Assembly (NCBI RefSeq): GCF_024171885.1
Contig: NZ_JAMTCP010000019.1
Location: forward strand, 52,594 to 116,593
Length of the DNA stretch: 64,000 nt
Reading direction: 5' to 3'
DNA from: Streptoalloteichus tenebrarius
GTDB lineage: Bacteria > Actinomycetota > Actinomycetes > Mycobacteriales > Pseudonocardiaceae
The notes under the pieces were generated by a model. That model had not been told where the DNA came from and ran no database searches. It was given only the letters and a program-made list of their open reading frames with translations. Shown piece by piece: positions 1-8,356 of the stretch; positions within the stretch are counted from its first letter, which is position 1, and each line of letters opens with the position of its first letter. Position numbers and translations under genes: made by a program.

Positions 1-2
1 TG

Positions 3-1118
3 GGGGCGACGCTGTCCGAGGCGCTGCGCGCCGAGCGGGAGGCGCCCCACGCCAGGGCCACGCGCAAGCTCGCCGAGCGGCTGGCCGAGCAGGTGACCAC
101 CCTGTTCCTGCAACACGCCGAGCTGGCCGCCACCGTGCGGGACTTCTACGCCTACCTCGGCCAGGTCCTGACCCGGCACCACCTCGCGCCGGAGGAGATC
201 TCCGGCTTCCGGAACCTGCTGGTGGAGTACATCCAGATGGTGGTGGAGGACGTGCTGCGGCACACCCCCGCCATCGCCCAGTCGCTGACCGGGCCGCTGG
301 CCGGCGCGCGCTCCGAGCTGCTGCGGCTGCTCGGGGCGCAGCGCCCGGCCGAGCCGCTGGGCGACGCGGTGGAGCGCTCGCGGGGCCGCTCGCCCGCCGA
401 CTGGCGGGAGCTGACGGACTGGTTCGTCGACCGCCCCGGCCGGCCCAGCCAGGTCACCGCGCTGCGGGAGGCCACCAGCCGCGCGATCGGCTCGCTGCTG
501 GCCAGCGTGAAGCGGGCGACGGCGGGCGGCGGGCTGCTGCCGGGCCGGCGGGCCGAGCTGCTGCGGCTCGCGGGCTGGTTCGACGCGGCCGACGCCGACC
601 AGGCGCACGCCCTCTACGCGGCCGCGTTCGGCCTGCACTCCGCGCGGCATTTGTTGCCGGCCCCCGACCACGACGGCGACGACGAGCACACGCCGTGGCG
701 TGACGGACCGGTGCTGGACGTGTCGGTGAGCGTGCGCAGCCGGGGTGACCGGGGAGCGCGCGGCCGCACGTCGCGGATCGTCTACGACCCCATGACCGAG
801 CAGGCGCTGCTCGCGGAGGCCCGCGAGGTCGACGCGCGGCGCGCGGCGGCGGTGGCGGAGCTGACGGGCGCGGCGAACCGCCTGGACACCGCGCGGCTGT
901 CGTCGGGGGCGCTCGGGGTGCTGTGCGAGCTGCTGACCCTGGCCATGGCCCAGCGGGAGCGGACCGACGAGCCGGGCTCGGCGGCCGACCCGGTGCGCGG
1001 GCTGCGGCTGACCGTCGTCCCCGAGCCCGGCCGCACCACCCGGATCAGGACGGCCGGCGGCGTGCTCACCCTGCACGACACCGCCGTGGAGCTGGACACC
1101 GAGGGAGTCGCCCGGTGA
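3..1118 (+). CDS. TIGR02677 (DUF2397) family protein, 5' end outside window
   Basis: This is the first gene of a TIGR02677-02678-02680-02679 cluster, the gene set of one Wadjet subtype (SMC-like complexes that act against plasmid DNA). In that system the DUF2397 protein is the kleisin-like JetA partner of the SMC ATPase. The frame is open from base 3 without a start, so the protein begins left of the window. A GTG at 93 could give 341 residues, but the upstream codons also look coding (they read as a charged alpha-helix). Family members are near 500 residues. The visible part is rich in Arg, Ala and Leu and has no catalytic motif. The stop overlaps the next gene's GTG by 4 nt, so translation is coupled. 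The family call rests on recognition of the protein sequence and on the three following genes. Confidence 0.85.
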   Translation, partial: GATLSEALRAEREAPHARATRKLAERLAEQVTTLFLQHAELAATVRDFYAYLGQVLTRHHLAPEEISGFRNLLVEYIQMVVEDVLRHTPAIAQSLTGPLAGARSELLRLLGAQRPAEPLGDAVERSRGRSPADWRELTDWFVDRPGRPSQVTALREATSRAIGSLLASVKRATAGGGLLPGRRAELLRLAGWFDAADADQAHALYAAAFGLHSARHLLPAPDHDGDDEHTPWRDGPVLDVSVSVRSRGDRGARGRTSRIVYDPMTEQALLAEAREVDARRAAAVAELTGAANRLDTARLSSGALGVLCELLTLAMAQRERTDEPGSAADPVRGLRLTVVPEPGRTTRIRTAGGVLTLHDTAVELDTEGVAR

Positions 1119-2329
1119 GCGCCCACCCCGCCCTGGACGTGCTGGACAAGCTGTCCGAGATCGACGCGGCCAACGTGGTCCGCTGCGCCCGCGTGTTGCT
1201 GCGCCGCCCGCTGCTGCGCGCCGGCGGGCAGGACGGCGACCTGCTGCCGCTGGTCTACCGGCACCGGGAGCCGTTGCAGGAGCTGTTCGCGGTCACCCTG
1301 GGCTACCGGCTGGTGGTGGAGCGGCGGTTCGCCCGGCTCTACAAGACCGGCCCCGGCGAGGACCCGACGCGTGGGGAGCCGACGTTGTCGCCCCGGGGCT
1401 ACGCCTACCTCGCGCTGACGTTGGCCGCGCTGACCGGCGTCGGCCGGCAGGTGCTGCTCTCCCGGCTCGTGGCCGACGTCAGGGCCGCCGCCGGCGAGGC
1501 GGGCATCGCGGTCGTCGACGACCAGGCCGACCGGCGCGCGCTCACCGCGGCCCTGCGCCACCTGCTCGCCCTCGGCGTGATCAGCGAGACCGAGGGCACG
1601 GTCGCGCCGTGGACCGGGGAGGCCCCGGTGGAGGCGCTGATCACGATCGACACCGACGTGCTCGGCCTGCTGCTCGCCGGGCCGCTCGCCGAGGCCACCA
1701 GCCCCGAGGCGCTGGTGGAGCTGGCCGCGCGCCCCGGCCCCCGGGGCGTCGAGCACGCCGTGCGCCGCCGCCTGGTGGAGAACCCGGTCGTGCTGCACTC
1801 CGACCTGACCGAGGAGCAGTCCGCGTGGCTGCGCAAGCACCACCGGCGGGAGTCCGTGGTGCTGGAGCGCTGCTTCGGGCTGGTCACCGAGACCCGGGTC
1901 GAGGGCGTGCTCACCGCCGACCCCGAGGAGTACCTGACCGACCTCGCCTTCCCGGGGCCGGGCACCGTCGCCCGGATCGCGCTGCTGGCGCTGCGCGAGC
2001 TGCGCGACGGCGACGCGCGCCCCGACGGGCGGCACCCGGTGCGCGTCGAGCAGGTGCGGGAGCAGTGCGCCCGGCTAATCGAGGACTACCCGGCCGCGTG
2101 GTCGCGGCAGGCGACCGAGGACCTCGACGCCCTGACCGGCGAGGTCCTGACCCTGCTCGCCAGGGTGGGCCTGGCCGTCCCGTCCGACGAGCCGGACACC
2201 TGGCTGCTCAGCCCGGCCGTGCACCGCTGGGAGCCGGAGCCGGACGACACCCCGACCCGCCACGGCGCGGCCGACCCCGCGCCGGCGCCGGACCCCGAAC
2301 CCGCCAACTGGTCCCTGTTCAGCATCTGA
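1115..2329 (+). CDS. TIGR02678 (DUF2398) family protein
   Basis: Second gene of the Wadjet-type cluster, 404 residues, the normal length of the family. In the known complexes the DUF2398 protein is the JetB (KITE-like) subunit bound to the kleisin. The start is set by the GTG at 1115, which overlaps the TGA of the preceding gene. The longer open frame upstream is a shadow of that gene. The N-terminal part (ALDVLDKLSEIDAANVVRCA, then a conserved region around RPLLR and YRHREPL) is typical of the family. The C-terminal 30 residues are Pro/Asp-rich and end in WSLFSI. A 57-nt gap separates it from the SMC gene, which has its own ribosome binding site. All four genes read in the same direction, which supports one operon. 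Confidence 0.85.
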   Translation: MSAHPALDVLDKLSEIDAANVVRCARVLLRRPLLRAGGQDGDLLPLVYRHREPLQELFAVTLGYRLVVERRFARLYKTGPGEDPTRGEPTLSPRGYAYLALTLAALTGVGRQVLLSRLVADVRAAAGEAGIAVVDDQADRRALTAALRHLLALGVISETEGTVAPWTGEAPVEALITIDTDVLGLLLAGPLAEATSPEALVELAARPGPRGVEHAVRRRLVENPVVLHSDLTEEQSAWLRKHHRRESVVLERCFGLVTETRVEGVLTADPEEYLTDLAFPGPGTVARIALLALRELRDGDARPDGRHPVRVEQVREQCARLIEDYPAAWSRQATEDLDALTGEVLTLLARVGLAVPSDEPDTWLLSPAVHRWEPEPDDTPTRHGAADPAPAPDPEPANWSLFSI

Positions 2330-2386
2330 CGGCCCCGCCGGCCGGCGCCCCGCGCGTCCAGCCCGGCCCCCACGAGGAGATCCACA

Positions 2387-5300
2387 GTGACGACGAGCGT
2401 GAGCCCCCGCTGGCAGCTACACCGGGGCGGCATCGTCAACGTCTGGCAGTACGCCGAGCAGACCTTCGACTTCTCCGGCGGCCGGGCGATCTTCCAGGGC
2501 ACCAACGGCTCGGGCAAGTCGCGGACGCTGGAGCTGCTGCTGCCGCTGTGCCTGGACGGCGACCTGCGGCAGCTCGGCTCCAAGGGCTTCGACACGGTCA
2601 GCATCCGTCGGCTGATGCTCGACGACTACGACGGCGGGCCCAACCGCATCGGCTACGCGTGGATCGAGCTGCGCCGCGTCAGGGCCGGGGCGGACCACAC
2701 GGGCGACGCGGGCGACACGGGCGACGCCGAGTACCTGACCTGCGGCATCGGCGTGAAGGCGTCGAAGACCTCGCAGCAGATCACCGACTCGTGGCGGTTC
2801 ATCACGGCGGAGCGGGTCGGGATCGACCTGCGGCTGGTCGGGCCGGACGGCGTGCCGCTGGGCCCCGCCCAGCTCCGCGACGCCCTCGGCGCGGACCGCG
2901 TGCTGGAGGACGCCCCGTTCCGCGCCAAGGTCGCCGAGACCGTCTACGGCGTGCCCGCCGCCCGGTACTCCGACCTGCTCCACCTCCAGCGCACCCTCCG
3001 CAACCCGGACGTCGGCCTGAAGGTGCTGGAGGGCCAGCTCGAACAGATCCTCACCGACGCGCTGCCGCCGCTGGACGCCGGCCTGGTCGAGCAGCTCGCC
3101 ACCTCGTTCGAGGACCTGGAGTCGATCCGCACCAACATCACCCGGCTGACCAGGGCCGACACCGCGCTCGGCGCGTTCCTGTCCAGCTACCGCGGCTACG
3201 CCCTCGCCCAGCTCCGCGCCGCCGGCGACCGGCTGACCGGCGCCCGCGACGCGCTCGCCTCGCTGCGGGGCGACGTCGACCGGCAGACCCGACGGCTGGA
3301 GACCGCGCGCCGCGAGCGGGCCGAGGCCGACGCCGAGGTCGCGGCGATGGAGGCCACCGAGGGCCAGTTGGAGACCCGGATCGACGCGTTGAAGTCGTCC
3401 CCGGTCTACCGGGACCTGCGCGACCTCCAGGACAGGGAGCGGCTCGTGGCGCGGGCGCGGACGGCGGCCGAGGCCGCGCTGGACGCGGCGGCGAGGCAGC
3501 GGGCGCAGGAGGACCGCGCCGTCGACTCGGTGCTGGCCGTGGTGCGCCGGTTCGCGCAGGACACGAGCGCGGCGGAGGCGTTGGCCGAACGCGGGCGGGA
3601 ACAGCTCGCCGCCGCCGGTCTGGACGCCGCCGCCTGTCCCCGTCCGCCGGTCGCGCCCGCGGCGGACGCCACGGTGCTCGCCGACGAGGTCAGGGCCAAG
3701 CCGGACGCGGACGCCGCGCCGCTGCCGATCGAGCGGCGGCTGCCGCCCGCCCTCGACGCGGAGTCGCTGCTGACCGCCCTGCGCGCGGCGGCGGAGCAGG
3801 CGGACGCGGCGGTGGCCGCGGCGCGCCAGCGGGCCGCCCTCGCCGACGCGCTGCGGCACCGCGCCGTCGAGCTGGACCGGCAGCGGGGCCGCGTCGAGGA
3901 GTTGCACCGGGGCGCGCGCGAGGCGCAGATCGCCGCCACCGAGGCGGCCGGGCGCCGCAACCAGGCCGACCAGCGGCTGGCCGACGCCGCCGCGGTGTGG
4001 CTGGAGCAGTGCGCCGGCTGGTTGGCCGCCGGGCCCCTGACCGACCTGCCCGACGACGACCGGCCGGTCCTCCCCTCGGCCGACGACCTGGTGACCACGC
4101 GCTCCGCCTCCCGCTCCGCGCGGGAGGCCGTGCGGCAGTGGGCGGGACCGCACCAGCGGTCGGTCGCCCAGCGGCTGGTGGCGGCCGAGCAGATCGTGGC
4201 CTCGGCCAGGTCGGCCATCGCCGAGCGGGACGCCGAGCTGCGGGCTCTGCGGGGCGGCGTGCAGGCCGAGCCGGGCCGCCCCGCCTTCGCCACCGCCGAA
4301 CGCGACCCCGCGACCGGCGCGCCGTTCTACCGCCTGGTCGACTTCGCCGACTCGCTCGGCGAGGAGCGCCGCGCCGGTCTGGAGGCGTCGTTGCAGGCCA
4401 GCGGCCTGCTCACCGCCTGGGTCACCGAGGAGGGGCGGATCACCGACCCCGGACTGGCCGACCTGGTCGCGGTCACCGCGCCGGCCGTCGACGGGCCGAG
4501 CCTGGCCGACGTGCTCGTCCCCGCGCCCGAGCCCGGCTGCCCCGTCCCCGCCGACGTGGTACGGCGCGTGCTCGCGGCCGTCGCCCTGTCCTCCCCCGAC
4601 AACCCCGGCCCCGGCTCGGACCGGCCGACGGGCCTCACCGTCTCCACGCACGGGCAGTGGAGCGCCGGCGTGCTCACCGGCGCCTGGCACAAGGACACGG
4701 CGGAGTACGTCGGCGCCGGGGCGCGGGAGGCCGCCCGGCAGCGCCGGATCGCCGCGCTGGAGGACGAGCTGGACGTCCTGCGGGGCGAACTGGCCGAGGC
4801 CCAGCACGAGATGGAGCAGGCCAGGGCCGCCGTCACCGCGTGGCAGCGCCACCTCGACGCCTTCCCCGACGACGGCGACCTGATCGCCGCGCACGCCACC
4901 CTGGCCAGCGCGCAGGAGGCGGCCGTGGAGGCCGAACGACGCGCGGTCACGTTGCGCGAGCAGCACCGGGACGCCGAGCAGCGGTGGGTCGCGGCGTCGG
5001 GCGAGCTGGCCAGGGACACGGCCGAGGCCGGGCTCACGCCGGACACCGCCGAGCTGGAGCGCGCCCACCGGGCCGCCGACCAGGCGCGGCAGAGCGTCGA
5101 GCAGCTCCGCGACACGCTCGTCGAGCGGTGCGCCGGGACCGTGGGCGACCTGACCGAGACCCTCAACCACCACCACGCGGCCGTGGGTGACCGCGTCGAG
5201 GCCGAGGCCGCCGCCGACCGCGCCTGCGCCGAGTACGCCGAGCAGGCCGCCGCCCTGACCGAGCTGGCCGGGGCGGTGGGCGGCGAGGCGCAGCAGGTCG

Positions 5301-6631
5301 CCGACCAGCTCGCCGCGCTGGAGGACCAGCGGCGGCAGCTCCGCCGCGACCTCCCGGCGGCGCGGGAGCGGGTGGCGAGCCTGCGGGAGCAGGTCACCAA
5401 GGCGGAGACGCTGCTGGAGACCCGCAGGGGACAGCTCGGCGGACGCGAGGAGGACGCCCGGCGCGCCGAGGAGGACTTCCTCGCCACGCTCGCGGCGCCG
5501 GGCGTGTGGACCGCGGCCGTCGGCCCGGCGAGCACCGAGGAGCCGGACGGGGACGGCGGCCAGGCCGCCGAGCTGGCCGGTCCGCCGCTCGACGACCTCG
5601 ACGCCGCGGTGGCCGCCCTGGCCGCCGCGCCGGACCAGCGGGTCGCCTCCGAGGGCACGGTGATCACCAAGCTCCAGTCGCTCCAGACCGCGCTCGCCGG
5701 CACGCACGACATCGCCGCCGAGACGCACGCCGGGGTGCTCACGGTGACCGTGACCGGCGAGGAGGGGCCGCGCCCGGTGGCCGAGGCCGCGCACCAGGTG
5801 GCGACCCGGCTCGCCGAGCAGCGCGGCTTCCTGGGCGAGCGCTACCAGGAGATCTTCGCGACCTACCTGATCCGCGACCTCGCGGAGCGACTGCGCGGGC
5901 AGATCGCGGTGGCCGAGGACCTGTGCCGGCGGATGAACGAGGTGCTGGAGCGGGCCCGTTCCAGCCAGGGCGTGCACGTGCGGCTGGAGTGGCGGCCGTC
6001 GGCGGCCCTGGACGAGGGCACGCGGCAGGCGCTGGACCTGGTGCGGATGCCGTTCGCCCAGCGGACGGCCGAACAGGACGACGCCCTGCGCCGGGTGTTC
6101 ACCGAGCGGATCGAGGCCGAGCGGGACGCCCACTCCGCCGGCTACGCCGAGATCCTGGCCCGTGCGCTGGACTACCGCACCTGGTACTCGTTCACCGTGC
6201 GGGTGCGGGACACCGGCCCCGACGGGCGGCCGCGAGACCGGCGGCTGCGCCAACTCTCGTCCGGCGAGACCCGACTGGTGTCCTACGTGACCCTCTTCGC
6301 CGCCGCCGCGTCCTTCTACGACGCCGTGGGCGCCACCCCGGCCGCGGAGGGCGCGACCCCGTCGCCGGGAGAGGGGATGGCGGGCCCGCTGCGGCTCGTG
6401 CTGCTGGACGAGGCGTTCGAGCGGCTCGACGACCCGACCATCGCCCGGCTGCTCGGCCTGCTCGTCGACCTCGACATGGACTGGATCATCACCTGGCCCA
6501 GCGGGTGGGGCGTGTCGCCCAAGATCCCCCGCATGCACATCTACGACGTCCTGCGGCCCAAGAGCGGCCGGGGCATCGCCTGCACCCACACCACGTGGGA
6601 CGGCGCCGGCCTGGACCGCGAGGACCTGTGA
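2387..6631 (+). CDS. TIGR02680 family SMC-like ATPase (Wadjet JetC type)
   Basis: A 1414-residue SMC/SbcC-like ATPase, the motor of the cluster, expected to extrude DNA loops with the two preceding subunits. Walker A is GTNGSGKS at residues 38-45. A long Ala/Glu/Arg-rich coiled-coil follows (about 220-560 and 800-1080). The ABC signature LSSGE lies near residue 1290 and Walker B (LVLLDEAFERLDD) near 1338. All motifs needed for ATP hydrolysis are therefore present. The GTG at 2387 has a GAGGAGA ribosome binding site 7 nt upstream. The insert between the coils (about 610-750) probably corresponds to the hinge. The stop codon overlaps the GTG of the next gene. Length and motif layout are normal, so this subunit looks intact, unlike its downstream partner. 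Confidence 0.9.
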   Translation: MTTSVSPRWQLHRGGIVNVWQYAEQTFDFSGGRAIFQGTNGSGKSRTLELLLPLCLDGDLRQLGSKGFDTVSIRRLMLDDYDGGPNRIGYAWIELRRVRAGADHTGDAGDTGDAEYLTCGIGVKASKTSQQITDSWRFITAERVGIDLRLVGPDGVPLGPAQLRDALGADRVLEDAPFRAKVAETVYGVPAARYSDLLHLQRTLRNPDVGLKVLEGQLEQILTDALPPLDAGLVEQLATSFEDLESIRTNITRLTRADTALGAFLSSYRGYALAQLRAAGDRLTGARDALASLRGDVDRQTRRLETARRERAEADAEVAAMEATEGQLETRIDALKSSPVYRDLRDLQDRERLVARARTAAEAALDAAARQRAQEDRAVDSVLAVVRRFAQDTSAAEALAERGREQLAAAGLDAAACPRPPVAPAADATVLADEVRAKPDADAAPLPIERRLPPALDAESLLTALRAAAEQADAAVAAARQRAALADALRHRAVELDRQRGRVEELHRGAREAQIAATEAAGRRNQADQRLADAAAVWLEQCAGWLAAGPLTDLPDDDRPVLPSADDLVTTRSASRSAREAVRQWAGPHQRSVAQRLVAAEQIVASARSAIAERDAELRALRGGVQAEPGRPAFATAERDPATGAPFYRLVDFADSLGEERRAGLEASLQASGLLTAWVTEEGRITDPGLADLVAVTAPAVDGPSLADVLVPAPEPGCPVPADVVRRVLAAVALSSPDNPGPGSDRPTGLTVSTHGQWSAGVLTGAWHKDTAEYVGAGAREAARQRRIAALEDELDVLRGELAEAQHEMEQARAAVTAWQRHLDAFPDDGDLIAAHATLASAQEAAVEAERRAVTLREQHRDAEQRWVAASGELARDTAEAGLTPDTAELERAHRAADQARQSVEQLRDTLVERCAGTVGDLTETLNHHHAAVGDRVEAEAAADRACAEYAEQAAALTELAGAVGGEAQQVADQLAALEDQRRQLRRDLPAARERVASLREQVTKAETLLETRRGQLGGREEDARRAEEDFLATLAAPGVWTAAVGPASTEEPDGDGGQAAELAGPPLDDLDAAVAALAAAPDQRVASEGTVITKLQSLQTALAGTHDIAAETHAGVLTVTVTGEEGPRPVAEAAHQVATRLAEQRGFLGERYQEIFATYLIRDLAERLRGQIAVAEDLCRRMNEVLERARSSQGVHVRLEWRPSAALDEGTRQALDLVRMPFAQRTAEQDDALRRVFTERIEAERDAHSAGYAEILARALDYRTWYSFTVRVRDTGPDGRPRDRRLRQLSSGETRLVSYVTLFAAAASFYDAVGATPAAEGATPSPGEGMAGPLRLVLLDEAFERLDDPTIARLLGLLVDLDMDWIITWPSGWGVSPKIPRMHIYDVLRPKSGRGIACTHTTWDGAGLDREDL

Positions 6632-7299
6632 GCGCGCCGGAGGTGGACCGGCCGGAGCTGGCGGGCCTGTGGGCGCTGGCGCGCGACGCCCTCGCCACGA
6701 ACCGCACGGCGCTGCGGCTGGAGATCCCGGACCAGGCCACGGCGGACGCGGTGGGCGCCCTCCTCGGGCGCCCACTGCGCCACCCCGGCCGCATCTCGCT
6801 CTCCCTGAAGGTGCTGCGCGACCGGCTCGCCACCCACGGTCTCGACCTCGACCAGGTCCTGGCGGCCGTGCACGGCGCACCGGTCGCCGCCGCCTCGTTC
6901 GGCCGCCCCGGCGACGAACGCTGGCACCGCACGGAGGCCCTGCTCCGCACCGCCCTGGCCGACCACGGCCTCGCCGACGAACCCTGGGTCGACCAGTGGA
7001 TCGACGGCGTCTACCGGTACGGCAAGCTCCTGCCCCAGGACCTCGCGATCCTCGCCGGCCCCCTCGCGGCGGTACTCGCCGTCCTCCACCTCGACCCGTC
7101 GACCCCGCCACCCCGCCGGATCGACCGCGCCGAACTGGTGGCCCTCCCCGAGGTGGCCGCCCTCGACGACGAGGCCCGCCAGGCCCTTCACCGCGAAGTC
7201 CTGCGCGCCGCCGCCCTCGCGCACGGCGTGCCCAACCCCCAGTCCACCACCGACCGCCGCCACCTCTGGTCCCACTGTGGCGTCACCGACCCGCACTAA
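6628..7299 (+). CDS. TIGR02679 family protein, truncated: N-terminal DUF3323 only, nuclease domain missing
   Basis: Last gene of the cluster, starting at the GTG that overlaps the SMC gene's stop. Full TIGR02679 proteins (JetD type) are about 385-400 residues: an N-terminal DUF3323 domain followed by a DUF2399/Toprim-like domain that cuts DNA. Here the protein has 223 residues. It ends ...LWSHCGVTDPH, just where homologues run on from a similar CGV segment into DUF2399. The acidic Toprim-like motifs are absent, and I find no DUF2399-like reading in any frame of the next 300 bases. The C-terminal half therefore seems to have been lost by deletion or rearrangement, not by a single frameshift. 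The locus probably cannot cleave DNA by itself. A separate nuclease elsewhere cannot be excluded. Confidence 0.8.
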   Translation: MSAPEVDRPELAGLWALARDALATNRTALRLEIPDQATADAVGALLGRPLRHPGRISLSLKVLRDRLATHGLDLDQVLAAVHGAPVAAASFGRPGDERWHRTEALLRTALADHGLADEPWVDQWIDGVYRYGKLLPQDLAILAGPLAAVLAVLHLDPSTPPPRRIDRAELVALPEVAALDDEARQALHREVLRAAALAHGVPNPQSTTDRRHLWSHCGVTDPH

Positions 7300-7613
7300 C
7301 AGAGAAGCCACATCTCACGGCACCCGGCCGGCGGCCGAGGGCGCGACCAAGGAGGAATCGCCGCAACGGCACCTCATCGGAGAATCACAACCGGCCTTTC
7401 GCGGCTACCAGTTGTTGCTTCCGATCAGCGCCATGCGTTGGCGCGATCGACAAACGAGAACGTGGCGAGGACGTCCATTGCCGTGTCGAGGTCGCGCCCC
7501 TCGGAATCACAGCCGGAGACCATGCGCGGCACCGCCTTGACCGTGTCCTGCGGAGGCTTGGCGCCCATGGGCTCTTGTGCGGCGGCGAGCCCCCCTTCAT
7601 CGAAATCCACACC
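7300..7613. other. Intergenic stretch with a possible gene relic
   Basis: No intact gene is visible. The minus strand from about 7613 to 7425 reads as a protein-like fragment (FDEGGLAAAQEPMGAK, then DTAMDVLATFSFVDRANAWR, then stop) with no start of its own, because the frame runs into the first CRISPR repeat. It may be the remaining 3' end of a gene cut when the array or an island boundary formed. I do not recognise the family. Confidence 0.35.
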
Positions 7614-7925
7614 GCTGCGATCCTCACCGGCCGCAAAGGACCGGTGCTGCCTGCGGATGCGCACGTCTCACCAACTCCTACTTGGCGTTGCGATCCTCAC
7701 CGGGTGCTGCGTGTTGTAGCCGTCCCACCCGTCCAGGGTGGATAGTTGCGATCCTCATCGACCCCGAAGGGCCGGTGCTGCCAGGGGACCCCTCCGGCCT
7801 GCCCGCGACCTGGAAGGTTGCGATCCTCACCGACCCCCAAGGGCTGGTGCTGCCGCGAGCGGGAGGTGGCCGAGATCAGCCGCGCGCTGTTGCGATCCTC
7901 ATCGACCCCGAAGGGCCGGTGCTGC
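7614..7925 (-). CRISPR. Short decayed CRISPR array, 5 repeats, no cas genes in view
   Basis: Repeats lie at 7614-7650, 7687-7710, 7745-7781, 7817-7853 and 7889-7925. The unit is 37 nt, begins GTTGCGATCCTCA and ends GGGCCGGTGCTGC on the plus strand. Spacers are unique and of regular length: 36, 34, 35 and 35 nt. Repeat 1 has several substitutions and repeat 2 lacks 13 internal bases (24 nt left); repeats 3-5 differ by one to three bases. Decay at the left end marks the leader-distal side, so transcription is probably on the minus strand with the leader to the right. On that strand the repeat ends ATCGCAAC and folds GGCCC-TTCG-GGGTC with a G-U pair. That pair becomes an A-C mismatch on the other strand, which also favours minus orientation. 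No cas gene lies within the window. Confidence 0.88.
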
Positions 7926-8163
7926 CCTGCCCGAGCAGCAGGGACGGGTTTCTCCACAGGAGAAAAACCGGAACTCAGCGTACTCGCGCCACCAACACGC
8001 CGGCGACGGACTTCGGAACCTCCCGGCATGTTGTGCAGCACTGGGCGTTCCGAAGCTGGCACAACCCTTCTTGGTTACACCAGAAACGAAGGACCAACAG
8101 TCGCTGGTAAGGCGAGGGGGGGACCACGCTGGGTCGGGAGGAGCTCGCACCGTGGGGGGTATG
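7926..8163 (-). promoter_or_regulatory. Putative CRISPR leader region
   Basis: This 238-nt stretch flanks the conserved end of the array and holds no convincing gene. Next to the last repeat it is A/T-richer than its surroundings (around 7948-7968) and contains an imperfect hairpin GGTTTCTCC / GGAGAAAAACC. By position and composition it is the likely leader for minus-strand transcription of the array. No promoter hexamers could be assigned. Confidence 0.4.
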
Positions 8164-8180
8164 GGGGGGCTCGGCCCCCC
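8164..8180 (-). terminator. Stem-loop downstream of tRNA-Val
   Basis: A perfect 7-bp stem, GGGGGGC / GCCCCCC with a 3-nt loop, lies 58 nt beyond the 3' end of the minus-strand tRNA. There is no U-tract, as is usual for actinobacterial terminators. It also insulates the tRNA transcript from the putative CRISPR leader. Confidence 0.5.
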
Positions 8181-8238
8181 AACAACATGACGGACGAGCA
8201 GGTCCGCGCTCTCCGCGGACACACATCCCCCGAGGACG

Positions 8239-8310
8239 TGGGCGCAGCAGGGTTCGAACCTGCGACCCCTTGCTTGTAAGGCAAGTGCTCTTCCGCTGAG
8301 CTATGCGCCC
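8239..8310 (-). tRNA. tRNA-Val (anticodon UAC)
   Basis: The minus strand folds into a complete cloverleaf. The 7-bp acceptor stem is GGGCGCA / TGCGCCC with discriminator A. The D-arm begins TAGCTCAGCGG. The anticodon stem CTTGC / GCAAG encloses loop CTTACAA, which gives anticodon UAC (valine). The T-arm is GCAGG-TTCGAAC-CCTGC. CCA is not encoded. It lies 46 nt upstream of the peroxiredoxin stop codon side and next to the defence remnants. tRNA genes are common integration sites, but no second copy of its 3' end is visible here. Confidence 0.96.
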
Positions 8311-8356
8311 GGACGTCGGGGGCGGTGGCGGGCACCGACCCCCGACGCGGAAAACC

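Noticed and set aside
2417..7111. Minus-strand open frame of 1564 codons opposite the SMC gene
   Set aside because: Antisense shadow. The plus strand has Walker motifs, overlapping start/stop codons and ribosome binding sites.
7277..7540. Plus-strand continuation of TIGR02679 by frameshift
   Set aside because: The following frames show no DUF2399-like sequence, so a simple frameshift does not restore the domain.
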